From: a virus
Virus record (IMG/VR): IMGVR_UViG_3300027977_000183
Coordinates: 1-25,470 of that record
Direction: 5' to 3' (one strand)
Length of the DNA stretch: 25,470 bases
The position numbers and the translations under genes were made by a program. Under the pieces are notes generated by a model. It was not told where the DNA came from, made no database searches, and worked only from the letters and a program-made list of their open reading frames with translations. Below, one piece after another: positions 23,288 through 25,470 of this stretch. How positions within the stretch are numbered: position 1 is the first letter of the stretch; each line of letters begins with the position of its first letter.

Positions 23288-23548
23288 TTAGGCTTTCGCC
23301 TTTTTTGCTTCAAGGGCTTCCTTTTCCTGCTGCCTGCGCTCAAAAATACCTGCAAAATATTGGTCACAAGTATCTTTGCCCACGTATTCAATCATGTGAA
23401 CAATGATTTGTGTGAGCGTTGGGTACTTACCCGTTGCGGCCCGCATTTGTTTTTGGTAGCCCTTGATAATGGTCATTGTTGATTTTGGCAAATCCCACCG
23501 GACGTTGGTAGTCTCTGGTGGATTAAGAATGTTTTCGAGTTCTGACAT
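23288..23548 (-). CDS. Small hypothetical protein
   Basis: An 86-residue helical protein with ATG at 23548. The last ~20 residues are Lys/Glu/Ala-rich (RRQQEKEALEAKKAKA). No family is recognised. It lies between the SSB-like and annealing genes, so a recombination accessory role is possible. Confidence 0.55.
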   Translation of the reverse strand: MSELENILNPPETTNVRWDLPKSTMTIIKGYQKQMRAATGKYPTLTQIIVHMIEYVGKDTCDQYFAGIFERRQQEKEALEAKKAKA

Positions 23549-23559
23549 TGGATTGGTTT

Positions 23560-23943
23560 TTAAAATGGTAAAGCATCAAATTCTTCGCCAAATGGCTTTG
23601 CTGACTCTGGCAATGGTAAAACGCAATCTTGCACAGCCTGTTCCAAATCAGTTTTTTCATTAGATGATGGGCGATTTAAGCGCCATGCATTCAGGTTGGT
23701 AAAATACTTACCGTCCCATTCGCGCCCACGTAAATCAAAATGTACTTGGATTTCTTCGCCCTCCGAATAGCTATCAATCAAGTCGCATCTTTCTTGTGTG
23801 AGTTGAAATTTTATCAACTGTGAGTACTGGCCACTTTCGAACTCAATTACAAACTCTCTGGCCTGAAAGCTGCCAGATTTGTTTTCGGATGGAAATACTT
23901 TGTGAAGCTTTCCTTGGATTTCAAAAGACTGTGATTTTTTCAT
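23560..23943 (-). CDS. DUF3127-like OB-fold protein, SSB-like
   Basis: A 127-residue protein from the ATG at 23943. It matches DUF3127, a Bacteroidota family with an OB-fold: SFEIQGKLHKVFPSE, FVIEFESGQYSQLIKFQL, EIQVHFDLRGREWDGKYFTN and LNAWRL. The C-terminus ends in GEEFDALPF, the acidic plus Pro-Phe tail typical of SSB. It probably coats ssDNA and recruits the recombination proteins encoded downstream. It is the first gene after the operon promoter. Confidence 0.72.
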   Translation of the reverse strand: MKKSQSFEIQGKLHKVFPSENKSGSFQAREFVIEFESGQYSQLIKFQLTQERCDLIDSYSEGEEIQVHFDLRGREWDGKYFTNLNAWRLNRPSSNEKTDLEQAVQDCVLPLPESAKPFGEEFDALPF

Positions 23944-23971
23944 TCTTGCGAATTTGGTTGTGAACAATTCA

Positions 23972-24005
23972 CAAATATACATACACTTATCGACATACAA
24001 AATTA
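23972..24005 (-). promoter_or_regulatory. Promoter of the recombination operon
   Basis: The minus strand has TATATTTG (23979-23972) and an upstream TTTTG, with an 18-bp spacer, close to the Bacteroidota -33/-7 layout. Nineteen bases around the -7 box are identical to the promoter at 21045. Confidence 0.65.
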
Positions 24006-24066
24006 AAAATGCACAATTATTTTTAGCACTGATTTAATATTTTTTAATCTGTGATTGGATCGAAAG

Positions 24067-24098
24067 TTTAATTTATTGTGTTTTTGCACATACATTTG
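24067..24098 (+). promoter_or_regulatory. Promoter of the divergent membrane-protein gene
   Basis: TACATTTG at 24091-24098 fits TAnnTTTG. A GTTTA sequence 20 bp upstream is only a weak match to the -33 TTTG. Transcription would start near 24105, just before the direct repeats. Confidence 0.5.
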
Positions 24099-24108
24099 CA
24101 CTTAACGG

Positions 24109-24153
24109 ATTTCTCTAGGATTTCTCTAGGATTTCCCAAAGGGTTTCTCTAGG
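24109..24153. repeat. 11-bp direct repeats in the leader
   Basis: ATTTCTCTAGG occurs at 24109-24119 and 24120-24130, and GTTTCTCTAGG at 24143-24153. A half-like ATTTC sits between the second and third copies. The repeats begin just after the predicted transcription start of the membrane-protein gene and are candidate operator or RNA-binding sites. Confidence 0.6.
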
Positions 24154-24179
24154 ATTTTTACACGAAAATTTAACGGAAA

Positions 24180-25250
24180 ATGAGCAAGATTATTAAGTGG
24201 CTTTCGTGGGTTAAAGGCAAGTGGGTGGACTTCTCTTCCCTTGGCCGTATGACTCATTCAAATTTTACCTTGACCGCCAACAAACAAGTGGACTACCTGA
24301 TAAGCTCGTTTGCAAGTGCTGCGGGTTGGGTGGTTACGATCATTACGGGATTGGGTACATTCTACATCGTTGACCAGGAGTTGGCCAAATACGGTACGCC
24401 ACAAATCGCGTCGTGGATTGTGTCCGGTTTGATTGCTGGTTTCATGTGGTGGTTGACTGATCGGACGCTTGGCAACCTGATAGAAAAGGTGGTTCATGAT
24501 GCTACCTGCGTTTTGTGGTGGTCGCTTTCAAAAGCTTACCGAACTGATAAGCCCAAGAAAACAGCACCTCAAAAACTGGTCTACTTTTTTGTGTGGTGCC
24601 TGTTTGCTTCTTTGGTCGTTGGTGCTTACTTGATTGATCAAAAGGCCGTCAGAGTTATCCAGGCCCCGGTAGCTGAAACATTTGTTAAAGACACCACGCG
24701 CAACCTCCAAGCAGAAACGGCAGCGGTACAGGGGCTTACTCAGGGCGAAATTAACCAGCTTTCAAAGCAGATTCCAGCGATTCAAACCAGGATCGACAAT
24801 GCTTTTTGGGCTGTGCTTAATTCTCCAAGGAATAGCCATTTCAAGCGCGACTACAAAAAAGCAAAGGGTTGGGTAGCTCAGAAGTTGGAGCCTCAAGTAA
24901 AGGCGCTCAAGGCTGATTTGAAAGCTCAAAAAGCGATCTTGGAAGCCAGGTACAACGCACTGACTGACAACCAAAACAAAGCCGTGGCAGCGATCACGGA
25001 TGAAGTAACAAGTTTTAATCAGCGCGAATCGGGTAGGGCAGAGGCACAAACTGGATTAATTGTGGGCCTTGTCTTTGCCCTGGGCTTTTGGGCAAAGGTG
25101 CTTTATGGCGTTGCCGTTGCTATTCGGGTACTGTGGTACATGGCAGAAACAAATGGCGGGGCCGATGTCAACGGTGACGGGCAAGTAACTCAGGCAGACA
25201 TTGGCGCATACTACAACAGCCCACAAACCTCACAACAACAAAATTTTTAA
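24180..25250 (+). CDS. Membrane protein with coiled coil and EF-hand-like loop
   Basis: A 356-residue protein. Predicted membrane segments lie near residues 41-63, 77-93, 133-152 and 291-319. A coiled-coil-like stretch (about 185-285) lies between the third and fourth. Residues 329-340 read DVNGDGQVTQAD, a calcium-binding EF-hand/dockerin-type loop (D329, N331, D333, D340). The order of helices and coiled coil faintly resembles DUF4407-type proteins of Bacteroidota. It is divergent from the phage operons and has its own promoter. A role in superinfection exclusion or host-surface change is speculative. Confidence 0.7.
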   Translation: MSKIIKWLSWVKGKWVDFSSLGRMTHSNFTLTANKQVDYLISSFASAAGWVVTIITGLGTFYIVDQELAKYGTPQIASWIVSGLIAGFMWWLTDRTLGNLIEKVVHDATCVLWWSLSKAYRTDKPKKTAPQKLVYFFVWCLFASLVVGAYLIDQKAVRVIQAPVAETFVKDTTRNLQAETAAVQGLTQGEINQLSKQIPAIQTRIDNAFWAVLNSPRNSHFKRDYKKAKGWVAQKLEPQVKALKADLKAQKAILEARYNALTDNQNKAVAAITDEVTSFNQRESGRAEAQTGLIVGLVFALGFWAKVLYGVAVAIRVLWYMAETNGGADVNGDGQVTQADIGAYYNSPQTSQQQNF

Positions 25251-25252
25251 AC

Positions 25253-25281
25253 GGGGCCATAGGTTCGGCACCTACCGCCCC
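25253..25281 (+). other. Hairpin after the membrane-protein gene
   Basis: GGGGC (25253-25257) pairs with GCCCC (25277-25281), and inside it TAGGT pairs with ACCTA around a TCGGC loop. It lies directly after the stop at 25250 and 7 bp before the ATG at 25289. It could be a weak terminator or a coupling element. Confidence 0.45.
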
Positions 25282-25288
25282 TGATTTT

Positions 25289-25432
25289 ATGCCGATTGAT
25301 GACCAAATTGATTTACTCTTATCCTTCATGAAATACGCTGATGACAGCGAAAAACAAGACCTCATATTTCAGATTGATTTGTTAACATCATTCAAGAAAT
25401 ATGAACATGAACCGTCAGGAATTGGAGGCTAA
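25289..25432 (+). CDS. 47-residue hypothetical protein
   Basis: A small helical protein starting MPIDDQIDLLLSFMKYADDS and ending EPSGIGG. It has a coding look (amphipathic Leu/Ile/Phe spacing) and overlaps the start of the next gene. No family is recognised. Confidence 0.5.
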   Translation: MPIDDQIDLLLSFMKYADDSEKQDLIFQIDLLTSFKKYEHEPSGIGG

Positions 25433-25470
25433 ATTGGCCGATGTAGAGCAGGATTTAGCCAAATGGAATG
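25401..25470 (+). CDS. Start of a gene cut off by the window edge
   Basis: From an ATG at 25401 (or 25407) the frame reads MNMNRQELEAKLADVEQDLA and is open to the end of the window. The beginning is a Glu/Leu-rich coiled-coil pattern. It overlaps the end of the preceding small gene by 32 bp. Confidence 0.5.
   Translation, partial: MNMNRQELEAKLADVEQDLAKWN

Noticed and set aside
1-25470. tRNA genes, integrase, attachment sites
   Set aside because: No cloverleaf-like sequence, recombinase motif or att-like repeat could be supported by eye, so temperate lifestyle is left open.

Overview
This window looks like part of a tailed-phage (or prophage) genome whose host belongs to the Bacteroidota. 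The evidence is a small and large terminase pair, a 1020-residue tape measure protein, a DnaB-type replicative helicase, a RusA-type resolvase and a phage recombination operon. The host guess rests on three things: start codons mostly lack a Shine-Dalgarno sequence, several gene starts follow the Bacteroidota-type -7 box TAnnTTTG (here TATATTTG), and families such as DUF3127 and DUF5675 are typical of that phylum. No integrase, lysogeny repressor, tRNA, CRISPR array or IS element was recognised.

Almost everything is on the minus strand, so the genome reads from right to left. (1) 23943-21169: a recombination and ssDNA operon (DUF3127 OB-fold/SSB-like protein, a small unknown, a Rad52-like annealing protein, a PD-(D/E)XK exonuclease and a DnaQ-like exonuclease), starting at a TATATTTG promoter and ending at an intrinsic terminator (21115-21142). 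(2) 21013-19633: a second promoter followed by small unknown genes separated by GC-rich hairpins. (3) 19617-17060: a third promoter, a structured leader, a small gene, the replication initiator and DnaB helicase. The initiator gene carries four 22-bp iterons followed by an AT-rich tract, a lambda-like origin inside the initiator gene. (4) 17050-13388: small accessory genes, including a protein built from an internal duplication, a GIY-YIG-like protein with a membrane tail, a 30-residue membrane peptide, RusA and a DUF5675 protein. (5) 13366-9034: a cassette of two glycosyltransferases flanking a SAM methyltransferase, then a ParB-DNA methyltransferase fusion with an unusual catalytic motif and a DUF5131 protein, ending at a probable terminator (8987-9012). 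(6) 8974-5: packaging and tail genes (TerS, TerL, a small protein, a probable frameshifted tail-assembly pair, two neck or tail-completion candidates, tape measure and a tail protein). No portal, protease or capsid gene lies between the terminase and the tape measure, so the head genes must be outside the window.

On the plus strand, a divergent membrane-protein gene (24180-25250) sits behind its own promoter and a set of 11-bp direct repeats. It is followed by a 47-residue gene and the start of another gene that runs off the window.

Genes are packed very tightly. At least ten minus-strand junctions are 4-bp ATGA/GTGA-type stop-start overlaps or close variants, which points to long polycistronic messages and translational coupling. 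Family names below come from reading the proteins by eye; no database search was run.
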